A stretch of DNA of 64,000 bases from Zoogloea sp. (GTDB lineage Bacteria; Pseudomonadota; Gammaproteobacteria; Burkholderiales; Rhodocyclaceae): the NCBI GenBank assembly GCA_016703645.1, contig JADJBR010000009.1, forward strand, positions 941,501 to 1,005,500, read 5' to 3'. This document shows, one piece after another, positions 19,021-26,870 of this stretch. The position numbers and the translations under genes are program-made. Numbering within the stretch: position 1 is the first letter of the stretch; every line of letters begins with the position of its first letter. The notes below the pieces were generated by a model. The model saw only the letters and a list, made by a program, of their open reading frames with translations. It searched no databases and was not told the origin of the DNA.

Positions 19021-19946
19021 CGTCCGCGGCCCTGTTTGCCGAGGCGGCGTCGCTGATCGCCGGCGCCGACGGCTTGATCGTCTCCGCAGGTGCGGGCATG
19101 GGGGTCGATTCGGGCCTGCCTGATTTCCGGGGCAATACCGGTTTTTGGCGGGCCTATCCGGCGCTGGCCGAAGCGCGCATCGCCTTCGAGGATATCGCCT
19201 GCCCCAATGCCTTTCGCCGCCATCCCCGGCTGGCCTGGGGTTTCTATGGCCATCGCCTGAATCTGTATCGGCGTACCCGCCCTCACCCCGGTTTTGCAAT
19301 CCTGCAAAGCATCGGTGCCCGTCTGGCCAGGGGGTGCTTCGTGTTTACCTCCAATGTGGACGGGCAGTTTCAGCGGGCGGGTTTTTCGGAGGATGGGATC
19401 TGCGAGGTGCACGGCTCCCTGCATCACCTCCAGTGCATGGATGCGTGCGGACTGCCCATCTTCTCCGCAGAGGCCTATGTTCCGGAGGTGGATGAACGGG
19501 CCTGTCTGCTCACCAGCCCATTGCCCCGCTGCACGCGCTGCGATGCCCTGCTCAGGCCCAATGTGCTGATGTTCGGTGATGGTGGGTGGCTAAGCCAGCG
19601 CACTGCGGCCCAGCGTCGCCGGCTGGAGCAGTGGCTGGCGACGGTGAATCGGCCGGTGGTCGTCGAGATCGGCGCTGGCAGTCATGTGCCCACGGTGCGC
19701 TGGTTCAGCGAGACACTCGGCGAGCCCCTTGTACGCATCAATCCGACGGAGCCGGAGATCCCCGGCCGGGGTGTCAGTTTGCCCATGGGTGGGCTGGACG
19801 CCCTGCAGGGAATCCGTGCGGCGCTGGATAGTCGGGGCTTCTTTCGTTGGGCAGGAGCGAGCTTGGGGTGTTTCACGTGGAACAATGGTGATGGACCCGA
19901 CCCTTGCGCTCCTTGGCGTGGGCGCGTTCCTTGCGGGTATGGTTGA
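19017..19946 (+). CDS. Sir2-family NAD-dependent protein deacylase (sirtuin)
   Basis: The 309-residue protein has the sirtuin NAD pocket SAGAGMGVDSGLPDFRG, then FTSNVDGQFQRAGF, the catalytic His in CEVHGSLHHLQC, two Cys pairs for zinc (one in CMDACG, one in CTRCD), and RPNVLMFGD. It would remove acyl groups from lysines with NAD. The usual TQNIDGL is TSNVDGQ here, a variant seen in a subgroup that may prefer other substrates or ADP-ribosylation. The last about 20 residues overlap the next gene and include a parS-like site, so the tail may not be conserved. Coupled to tam by ATGA. Confidence 0.88.
   Translation: MTSAALFAEAASLIAGADGLIVSAGAGMGVDSGLPDFRGNTGFWRAYPALAEARIAFEDIACPNAFRRHPRLAWGFYGHRLNLYRRTRPHPGFAILQSIGARLARGCFVFTSNVDGQFQRAGFSEDGICEVHGSLHHLQCMDACGLPIFSAEAYVPEVDERACLLTSPLPRCTRCDALLRPNVLMFGDGGWLSQRTAAQRRRLEQWLATVNRPVVVEIGAGSHVPTVRWFSETLGEPLVRINPTEPEIPGRGVSLPMGGLDALQGIRAALDSRGFFRWAGASLGCFTWNNGDGPDPCAPWRGRVPCGYG
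19869..19884. other. parS-like centromere site (one mismatch)
   Basis: TGTTTCACGTGGAACA differs by one base from the consensus ParB site TGTTTCACGTGAAACA. It ends exactly at the ATG of the TauE/SafE gene and lies inside the sirtuin coding region, about 7 kb from oriC. Confidence 0.8.
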
Positions 19947-20652
19947 TGCCGTGGTCGGGGGTGGGGGGCTGATCCAGATTCCGCTGCTGTTCTCCGTCTT
20001 TCCCCAGGCGGCCCCCGCGACCCTCTTCGGCACCAACAAGCTGGCGAGTGTGTTCGGTACTGCCGGTGCCGCGGTTCAGTACAGTCGCCGGGTGTCGATC
20101 CCCTGGAGCGCTGCCGGGCCGGCAGCACTGGCAGCCGCCATCGGCTCGTGGTCGGGGGCACGGGCCGTGGTGCTCTTCCCTCCGGCTGCCTTGCGTCCGC
20201 TGATTCTGGTGCTGTTGGTCCTTGTTGCCCTCTATACCTTTCTGCGCAAGGACTTCGGCATTCATCACCGGCGGCTGGCGAGCGCGGGGCGAGAGTGTGG
20301 GCTGGCGATCCTGATCGGCGCGGCTCTTGGCTTCTACGACGGCTTCTTCGGGCCGGGGACGGGCAGCTTCCTGATCTTCCTGTTCATCCGTATCCTGGGG
20401 ATGGACTTTCTGCATGCCTCCGTGTCGGCCAAGATCGTCAACGTGAGCACCAACCTGGCCGCCATCGCAGTGTTTGTGTCCCATGGCGCGGTGTTCTGGC
20501 AGGTGGCGCTGGTGATGGCCTGCTGCAATCTTCTCGGGTCGCGGGTGGGAACGGGGCTGGCCTTGCGTCACGGTGCGGTTTTCATTCGCAAGGCCTTTCT
20601 TGCTGTCGTGCTGGTGTTGATCCTGCGCTTTGCCGCAGACACCTTCCTTTGA
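19885..20652 (+). CDS. TauE/SafE-family sulfite/anion exporter
   Basis: A 255-residue membrane protein with about eight hydrophobic segments. It has the family repeats GAFLAGMVDAVVGGGGLIQIPLL, near the start, and ILIGAALGFYDGFFGPGTGSFLIF, in the second half, each forming the conserved Gly-rich half-motif of TauE/SafE (DUF81) proteins. These carry small anions such as sulfite or sulfoacetate across the inner membrane. ATG 19885 abuts a parS-like site; a second ATG (19891) is two codons on. It overlaps the sirtuin stop by about 60 bases. Confidence 0.88.
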   Translation: MVMDPTLALLGVGAFLAGMVDAVVGGGGLIQIPLLFSVFPQAAPATLFGTNKLASVFGTAGAAVQYSRRVSIPWSAAGPAALAAAIGSWSGARAVVLFPPAALRPLILVLLVLVALYTFLRKDFGIHHRRLASAGRECGLAILIGAALGFYDGFFGPGTGSFLIFLFIRILGMDFLHASVSAKIVNVSTNLAAIAVFVSHGAVFWQVALVMACCNLLGSRVGTGLALRHGAVFIRKAFLAVVLVLILRFAADTFL

Positions 20653-20663
20653 CCGGAACGGAG

Positions 20664-20679
20664 TGTTTCACGTGAAACA
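20664..20679. other. parS centromere site (perfect consensus)
   Basis: TGTTTCACGTGAAACA is the exact 16-bp palindrome bound by chromosomal ParB. It overlaps the GTG start of the spermidine-synthase-like gene and lies 7.8 kb from oriC, a typical distance for origin-proximal parS. Confidence 0.93.
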
Positions 20680-21535
20680 TGCCGACTTGCTTCGTCTGCC
20701 CCTGGGCGCCGATGCCGCCTTGCTGCTCCGCCAGCGTCATCCTTCCCGCCCGGCTCCAAGCCGCTTTCAGTCCATTGCGGTGGAGGATACGCAGGCCTTC
20801 GGGGCGCTCTACTGCCTGGATGGGGAGGCCATGGCAGCCGAGGCGGATGAGTTCATGATTCACGAAAGCCTGGTGCACATTCCGGCACTGGCTCATCCTG
20901 ACCCCCGCCGGGCCTTGGTCCTTGGGGGCGGAGACGGGGCCTCTGCGCGGGAATTGCTCAAGCACCCGGGGCTGGAGCGCATCGTTGTCGCCGAGCTGGA
21001 TCCCGGCGTAGTGGCCATGGTCCGCAGCCATCTGCCAAGCTTCCCGCAGGGGGCCTTCGACGCTGATCGGGTCAGCCTGTCCCTTGGTGACGCCGCCCAC
21101 ACGCTCGTATCCCTTCATCAGCAGGGCGGGCGCTTTGATCTGATCGTCTTCGATCTGACGGAGGCCGACGACCCGGCCTGTGCCCATCTGCACCAGCCGG
21201 ATTTCCTCCAACTCTGCGCGGCCAGCCTCGCTCCCCGTGGGATAATCCACGTCCAGCTCGGCTCGCCCTTCTACCAACCGGAAAAAGTGGCAAGTCTGTA
21301 TCGCCGCTTGGGTGCCGTTTTTCCCGTACTGCGGGTGAGCTTGATCCATGTGCCGCTATACGGCGGCCCCTGGCTTCTGGGTCTGTGTACCAGGGATGAT
21401 CTGCCCGAGCCGGACGAGGCCGCACTTGCAGGGCGTCTCGCGGCGAGGGGTATTTCCGGTCTGCGCTACTACAATCCGGCGCTCCACCTTGCCAGCCGAG
21501 CCCTGCCCAACTACATCCGCGACTTGCTCGCCTGA
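20672..21535 (+). CDS. Spermidine synthase-like methyltransferase-fold protein
   Basis: The 287-residue protein has the polyamine-synthase core: ALVLGGGDGASARELLKHPG (nucleotide-binding loop), IVVAELDPGVVAMVR, FDLIVFDLTEADDPA (D-L-T-E in place of D-x-x-D-P) and GIIHVQLGSPFYQ. The family transfers aminopropyl groups from decarboxylated SAM, but stand-alone SpeE-like proteins of this kind often have unknown substrates. Start GTG 20672 has GGAG eight bases upstream and is inside the parS palindrome; GTG 20663 and TTG 20630 are in frame too. It is close behind the TauE gene and ends 5 bases before rsmB. Confidence 0.82.
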   Translation: MKHADLLRLPLGADAALLLRQRHPSRPAPSRFQSIAVEDTQAFGALYCLDGEAMAAEADEFMIHESLVHIPALAHPDPRRALVLGGGDGASARELLKHPGLERIVVAELDPGVVAMVRSHLPSFPQGAFDADRVSLSLGDAAHTLVSLHQQGGRFDLIVFDLTEADDPACAHLHQPDFLQLCAASLAPRGIIHVQLGSPFYQPEKVASLYRRLGAVFPVLRVSLIHVPLYGGPWLLGLCTRDDLPEPDEAALAGRLAARGISGLRYYNPALHLASRALPNYIRDLLA

Positions 21536-21540
21536 GACCC

Positions 21541-22866
21541 ATGACCAGCCGCCCGCCCCGTTCCGCCACCCCTGCCGCCCCCGCCCTCGCCGAAGACAGC
21601 CTTGCCCATGCCCTCGCCACCGCGGCCCGCCTCATTGCCGACGTGGTGGCCGGGGGAAACCTCACCGAAGCACTGGCGGCCCTGTGGAGCGCGCGGCCGG
21701 CTACACCTCCCGGCGTTCGTGGTGCCATCCTCGATCTCACCTATGGCACCCTGCGCGACTACGGCCGGCAGGACTTCATCCTTGCCAAGCTGCTGCAGAA
21801 GCCCTTGCCCGAGCCGGTTCAGTCCCTGCTGCGGGTGGCCTTGCACCGCCTCGATAGCCGTGCCGACACCGCCCATACGATCGTTGATCAGGCTGTCACG
21901 GCCGCAGCAACGCTGCTTGGGGGCAAGTTCAAGGGGGTGGTGAATGGTGTGCTGCGCAATGCCCTGCGCCAGTCGGCCGATCTGAACCGGGCCGCCGATG
22001 CCGACATGGTGGCGGAGTTCCGTCATCCGCCCTGGTGGATCCGGCGACTGCGTAGTCAGTATCCGGATGACTGGCGCGCCATCCTGATGGCCGGCAATAC
22101 CCATCCGCCCATGGCCCTGCGCATCAATCGCCGGCGGGCTGCGGTGGGCGACGTGCTGTCGGCCTTCGCGGCCGCCGATCTGCCCGTGCGTGAGCTCGAC
22201 AATGGCGCCCTGCTGCTCGACCGCCCGGTGCCGGTGGCCCGGCTGCCGGGTTTTGCCGAAGGCCTGGTCAGCGTCCAGGATGCGGGCGCCCAGCATGCCG
22301 CCCGTTACCTTGATCTGGCCGACGGCCAGCGGGTTCTCGACGCCTGCGCCGCGCCCGGCGGCAAGACCTCCCACATCCTGGAGAGCGCCGATGTGGATCT
22401 GGTGGCCCTCGACGCCGATGCCTTCCGGGCGCGTCGGGTCAGCGAAAACCTGGCGCGTCTTGGCCTTTCCGCCCAGGTCAGCGCCGCCGATTGCCGCAAG
22501 GTGTCCCAGTGGTGGGACGGGCGCCCCTTTCAACGCATTCTGGCGGATGTGCCCTGCTCCGCATCCGGTGTGGTGCGACGCAACCCCGACATCAAGTGGC
22601 TGCGTCGTTCCGACGACGTGGCCCGCTTTGCGGCCCAGCAGGCGGAGATACTCGATGCCCTGTGGCAGGTCCTCGCGCCGGGTGGCAAAATGCTCTATGT
22701 CACTTGTTCGGTGTTTGCCGAAGAGAACCGGGAGCAGATTGCCGCTTTTGCGGCACGCCATCCCGACTGCTGCTGCCTGCCCATTGGGGGCCAGCCCGAT
22801 TGCCAGTACCTGCCTAGCACCGAACATGACGGATTCTTTTACGCCCTGCTCGAGAAAGCTGTCTGA
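21541..22866 (+). CDS. rsmB: 16S rRNA (cytosine(967)-C(5))-methyltransferase RsmB
   Basis: The 441-residue protein has an N-terminal NusB-like RNA-binding domain (about 20-150; HTIVDQAVTAAATLLGGKFKGVVNGVLRN). The C-terminal SAM domain has VLDACAAPGGKTSHILE, LADVPCSASGVVRRNPDIKW (motif IV Cys) and LYVTCSVFAEENREQ (motif VI catalytic Cys). It methylates C967 of 16S rRNA. It overlaps the next gene by about 40 bases, which suggests one transcript through trkH. Confidence 0.95.
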   Translation: MTSRPPRSATPAAPALAEDSLAHALATAARLIADVVAGGNLTEALAALWSARPATPPGVRGAILDLTYGTLRDYGRQDFILAKLLQKPLPEPVQSLLRVALHRLDSRADTAHTIVDQAVTAAATLLGGKFKGVVNGVLRNALRQSADLNRAADADMVAEFRHPPWWIRRLRSQYPDDWRAILMAGNTHPPMALRINRRRAAVGDVLSAFAAADLPVRELDNGALLLDRPVPVARLPGFAEGLVSVQDAGAQHAARYLDLADGQRVLDACAAPGGKTSHILESADVDLVALDADAFRARRVSENLARLGLSAQVSAADCRKVSQWWDGRPFQRILADVPCSASGVVRRNPDIKWLRRSDDVARFAAQQAEILDALWQVLAPGGKMLYVTCSVFAEENREQIAAFAARHPDCCCLPIGGQPDCQYLPSTEHDGFFYALLEKAV

Positions 22867-23440
22867 GCGACGCCGCTTCCTCCGGGTGGCCGTCTTCGCA
22901 CTCATCGGCGGGCTGACGAGCGTGGCGCTGCCGGCCCATGCCGCAGAGGCGGAGATCCGCGCAGCCACCATTGAGGTCAGTGACGAGCAGTATGTGCTCA
23001 ACGCCGATATCTCCGCCGAACTCACCCCCCTTCTGGCGGATGTGGTCGGCCGTGGTGTGTCCCTGTTCTTTGTCACCGAGTTCGAACTCAGCTCGCCTCG
23101 CTGGTACTGGTTTGACGAGGAGGTCATCAACAAGACGGTGACCTACCGGCTCTCCTATCAGTCCCTGACCCGCCAGTACCGTCTCACCACCGGCACCCTG
23201 CACCAGAACTTCGCCACGGTCGAAGAGGCGATGCGCACCATGCTGCGCATCCGTAACTGGGGGGTGGCCGAGCGCGGCGCCCTGCGTGTGGGGCGCAGCT
23301 ACAATGCGGCCCTGCGCTTCCGTCTGGACGTGGCCGAGCTGCCCAAGCCCCTGCAGGTGAGTGCCTTTGGCCGGAAGGACTGGAACCTCGCATCCGATTG
23401 GTATCGCTGGACTTTCGTCGCTGCCCGCGAATCCAAATGA
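22826..23440 (+). CDS. DUF4390 periplasmic protein, partner gene of the NtrY-type kinase
   Basis: The 204-residue protein has a long positive N-terminus and a signal segment VAVFALIGGLTSVALPAHA. The body has EVSDEQYVLNADISAEL and FFVTEFELSSPRWYW, typical of DUF4390, a family found directly before NtrY-like kinases in betaproteobacteria. The sequence SERRRFLRV before the hydrophobic core resembles a twin-arginine export motif. ATG 22826 lies within rsmB; a shorter start is possible. Its TGA overlaps the kinase ATG (ATGA). A role as periplasmic input to the kinase is inferred from synteny. Confidence 0.8.
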   Translation: MTDSFTPCSRKLSERRRFLRVAVFALIGGLTSVALPAHAAEAEIRAATIEVSDEQYVLNADISAELTPLLADVVGRGVSLFFVTEFELSSPRWYWFDEEVINKTVTYRLSYQSLTRQYRLTTGTLHQNFATVEEAMRTMLRIRNWGVAERGALRVGRSYNAALRFRLDVAELPKPLQVSAFGRKDWNLASDWYRWTFVAARESK

Positions 23441-25578
23441 GACCGACAGCGCTCGTCGTCGCCGCCGCCATCGCAGGCATTCTGCTTTTCCTGCTGGCTA
23501 CGGCCAGCGCCAATACACCCCTCTTCGCCCGCAATTACACGCTGCTGCTGATCCTCAACGGGGTCATTGCCGTGGGCCTCGCCAGCCTGGTGTTCGTGCA
23601 ATTGCGCGGGCTGTGGCGTGAGTACCGGGCGCGCCGCTTCGGGTCGCGTCTCAAGCTGCGCCTGATGGCCATCTTTGCGGCAATGGCAGTGGTGCCCGGG
23701 GTGCTGGTGTACGCGGTGTCGCTCCAGTTTGCCGTCAAGAGCATCGACTCCTGGTTCAACGTGCGGGTCGATGCTGCCCTCGAGAGTGGCCTCCAGCTCG
23801 GCCGCAGTTCCCTCGACATGCTCCTCGGGCAGCTTGCCGACAAGGCCGGGCGCATGGTGGAGGAACTGGAGCTGGCGCCCCAGGTGCGGTCCACCCTGCT
23901 CAACCATCTGCGGGAGCGGGGCAATGTGGAGTCGGCCACGGTGTTCTCCTCCAGCGGCAAGATTGTCGCCACCTCGGATACCGAGATTGACAGCCTGGTG
24001 CCCGAGCGACCCAGCGTTGCCCAGTTGCGCCAGGCCCGCCAGACCCAGGGCTATCGGGCGGTGGAGGGGCAGGCACCGGATGGCTTGATCCTGCGGGTCA
24101 TCGTGCCCATCCCTTCGCGCCGCCTGGCCGAGCCCCAGCTCTTGCAGCTCACCCAGTCCGTGCCCAGCTCGTTCGCGTCCCACGCTGAAAGCGTCGAGAC
24201 CGTGCATCGGGACTACCAGGAGCTGTCCCTGGCGCGCGATGGCCTCAAGCGCATCTACACCCTCACCCTTACGCTCACCCTGCTCCTGGCCCTGTTTGCC
24301 GCCGTTGCCGTCGCCTTCGTCCTGACCCGTCGCCTGGCGGCCCCGCTGTTCATCCTGGCTGAAGGCACCCAGGCCGTTGCCGCGGGGGATTTCAGCCCCC
24401 GCCAGGCCCTGCCCGCACGTGATGAGCTGGGTGTGCTGACCCAGTCCTTCAACCAGATGACCCGTCAGCTCGAAGATGCCCGGGCCCAGGCGGAGAACAA
24501 CCGGGCTGCCGTCGAGCGCAATCGCGCCTATCTCGAAGGGGTGCTCGCCAACCTTTCCGCCGGGGTGCTGGCCTTCGCGCCGGATGGCTATCTTCGGGCC
24601 GCCAACCACGGGGCCATGACGATCCTGAATGATCCCCTTGATGGCTACGAGCGGGTCCGCCTGGAGGACTGGACGGCCCATGGTGATCTGCGCAATGCGC
24701 TGCTGGAAGGGCTGCAGGGCCCCGACGCCAACTGGAACCGCCAGATCGAGTTCTCCAACCCCGACGGCAGCACCCAGACTCTCTTGCTCCATGGCACGCG
24801 CCTGCCCGACGATACGGGTGGCGGCTGGGTGGTGGTCTTTGATGACATCACCCACCTTATCGCGGCCCAGCGCACCGCTGCCTGGGCCGAGGTGGCCCGG
24901 CGCCTGGCCCACGAGATCAAGAACCCCCTCACCCCCATTCAGCTCTCTGCCGAGCGTCTACAGTTCAAACTGGCGGATCGCCTCGATACCGAGGGCCGCG
25001 AGATGCTTGAGCGTTCAACCACCACCATCGTCAATCAGGTGGAGGCCATGAAGAATCTGGTCAATGCCTTCCGCGACTATGCCAGACTGCCCACGCCGGT
25101 GATGGCACCGGTGGACCTCAACGCCCTGGTGCGGGAGCTGCTGGTGCTGTACGAGGGTTCGCGGGTGATGATCCACGCCGAGCTGGCGGCCGAATTGCCC
25201 CCGGTGCTTGGCGATGCCACCCAGATCCGTCAGGTCATCCACAATCTGTTGCAGAACGCCGAGGACGCCCTGATTGACGTGGATCAGCCGGAGATACGCC
25301 TGTTGACCCGATCCGATTCCCGCCGGGTAGACTTGATTCTGCGCGACAACGGCCCCGGCTTTCCGCCGGAGAGCCTGTCCCGGGCCTTCGAGCCCTACGT
25401 GACAACCAAGGCGCGTGGTACGGGCCTCGGCTTGGCCATCGTCAAGAAGATCATCGACGAACACGAAGGCGAGATCCGTCTCGCCAATCGCGAAGCGGGT
25501 GGCGCGGAGGTCCGCATCCGCCTGTGCATCGCTCCTCACCCTGAGTCCAGCACCCATGGCCAAGATCCTCATCGTTGA
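23437..25578 (+). CDS. NtrY-type nitrogen/redox sensor histidine kinase
   Basis: The 713-residue kinase has two N-terminal membrane segments, a third before a periplasmic region (about 95-270), a fourth (TLTLTLLLALFAAVAVAFVL), HAMP (LPARDELGVLTQSFNQM), PAS (about 370-470), H-box RLAHEIKNPLTPIQLSAERL, N-box VIHNLLQNAEDAL and G-boxes DNGPGFP and GTGLGLAIV. This layout is NtrY. It should phosphorylate the NtrX-like regulator encoded next, whose start lies inside this gene. In related bacteria the pair controls nitrogen, redox and envelope genes. The signal here is unknown. Confidence 0.88.
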   Translation: MRPTALVVAAAIAGILLFLLATASANTPLFARNYTLLLILNGVIAVGLASLVFVQLRGLWREYRARRFGSRLKLRLMAIFAAMAVVPGVLVYAVSLQFAVKSIDSWFNVRVDAALESGLQLGRSSLDMLLGQLADKAGRMVEELELAPQVRSTLLNHLRERGNVESATVFSSSGKIVATSDTEIDSLVPERPSVAQLRQARQTQGYRAVEGQAPDGLILRVIVPIPSRRLAEPQLLQLTQSVPSSFASHAESVETVHRDYQELSLARDGLKRIYTLTLTLTLLLALFAAVAVAFVLTRRLAAPLFILAEGTQAVAAGDFSPRQALPARDELGVLTQSFNQMTRQLEDARAQAENNRAAVERNRAYLEGVLANLSAGVLAFAPDGYLRAANHGAMTILNDPLDGYERVRLEDWTAHGDLRNALLEGLQGPDANWNRQIEFSNPDGSTQTLLLHGTRLPDDTGGGWVVVFDDITHLIAAQRTAAWAEVARRLAHEIKNPLTPIQLSAERLQFKLADRLDTEGREMLERSTTTIVNQVEAMKNLVNAFRDYARLPTPVMAPVDLNALVRELLVLYEGSRVMIHAELAAELPPVLGDATQIRQVIHNLLQNAEDALIDVDQPEIRLLTRSDSRRVDLILRDNGPGFPPESLSRAFEPYVTTKARGTGLGLAIVKKIIDEHEGEIRLANREAGGAEVRIRLCIAPHPESSTHGQDPHR

Positions 25579-26806
25579 CGACGAAGTCGGCATTCGAGAA
25601 CTCCTCTCCGAGATCCTGCGCGACGAGGGGCACGACATCATCCTCGCCGAGAATGCCGGTGCGGCCCGGGCCGCCCGCAACGCCACCCGGCCGGATCTCG
25701 TGCTGCTCGACATCTGGATGCCCGATACCGACGGGGTCAGTCTCCTCAAGGAGTGGTCTGCCAATGGCCAGTTGACCATGCCGGTGGTGATGATGTCCGG
25801 GCACGGCACCATCGACACGGCGGTCGAGGCGACCCGCATCGGTGCCATGGAGTTCCTCGAGAAACCCATCGCCCTGCAGAAGCTGCTGGCGGCGGTGAAG
25901 CGCGGCCTCGCCCGCATCAAGCCCACCCATGCGCCCAGCCCCCTGGGGCTGGCTGCCTTCGCGCGCTCGGCGCCTCTGCGCGATCTGCGCAAGCGTCTGG
26001 AGCAGATGGCCGAGAAGTCCCGCATCATCCTGCTGCGGGTGGGGCCGGGCAGCCTGGCCGAATTGTGCGCCCGCAGCCTGCAGCGGGTCGGAACGCCCTG
26101 GCTGGATCTGTCCCTGTCCTCCATGCCCATCGAGCTCAATGTGCTGGAAGGCGCGCGCAACGGTCTGCTCTATGTGCCCGAGCTGATCTACCTGTCGCGC
26201 CCCCAGCAGAAGAACCTCGTCTTTGCCATGGACCGCCTGGAGCGGCATGGGCAGACCCTGGTGGTGGCGACCGAGCACCGCCCCGAGGAGCTCGCCGACC
26301 ACGGCTGGGAGGAGCGCGTGCTGGCCCGCCTGTTCGAGGTCTCCCTGGCGCCGCCGGCCCTGGGCGAGATCCGTGACGAGATCCCGGAGATTGCCAGCCA
26401 GATTCTGCTGCACGTGGTCGAAGCCGGTGAGGTGCCCCCCCGCCGCCTTTCCTCCGCCGCCCTCAATGCCCTGCGTAACCAGGCCTGGCCGGGGGGCTAC
26501 GGGGAGCTCAAGGCGGCCGTCAAGTCCCTGGCCCTGGGCACCCTGGAAGAGGAGATCGGCATGGAGGACGTGGCCCATCTGCTGGTCAAGTCACCCCCCG
26601 CCGCCCTCGGCCTGCCCCTCGATCTGCCCCTGCGGGAGGCCCGGGAGATCTTCGAGCGGATGTACTTCGAGCACCACCTGCAGATCGACGGGGGCAACAT
26701 GACCCGCCTGGCCGAGAAGACCGGCCTGGAGCGTACTCACTTGTACCGCAAGCTCAAGCAGCTTGGCATCAGTGTCGGCCGACGCCACGAGGAAGGCGGA
26801 ACCTGA
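25556..26806 (+). CDS. NtrX-type response regulator with degenerate AAA+ domain
   Basis: The 416-residue protein has a receiver domain ILIVDDEVGIRELL, phospho-Asp in LVLLDIWMPD, and MSGHGT. The central segment aligns with sigma-54 activators, but Walker A is replaced by ILLRVGPGSLAELCA and there is no GAFTGA loop. It should therefore not hydrolyse ATP normally nor contact sigma-54. The C-terminal Fis-type HTH is intact (NMTRLAEKTGLERTHLYRKLKQLGI). It probably acts as a sigma-70-type regulator. It overlaps the kinase gene by 23 bases and is followed by trkA. Confidence 0.88.
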   Translation: MAKILIVDDEVGIRELLSEILRDEGHDIILAENAGAARAARNATRPDLVLLDIWMPDTDGVSLLKEWSANGQLTMPVVMMSGHGTIDTAVEATRIGAMEFLEKPIALQKLLAAVKRGLARIKPTHAPSPLGLAAFARSAPLRDLRKRLEQMAEKSRIILLRVGPGSLAELCARSLQRVGTPWLDLSLSSMPIELNVLEGARNGLLYVPELIYLSRPQQKNLVFAMDRLERHGQTLVVATEHRPEELADHGWEERVLARLFEVSLAPPALGEIRDEIPEIASQILLHVVEAGEVPPRRLSSAALNALRNQAWPGGYGELKAAVKSLALGTLEEEIGMEDVAHLLVKSPPAALGLPLDLPLREAREIFERMYFEHHLQIDGGNMTRLAEKTGLERTHLYRKLKQLGISVGRRHEEGGT

Positions 26807-26870
26807 GGGCTGCATCCGGACAGCCTGGGCAATACCCGCTGCGTGTCAGCGGAAAGGGAGAAATATAAAA

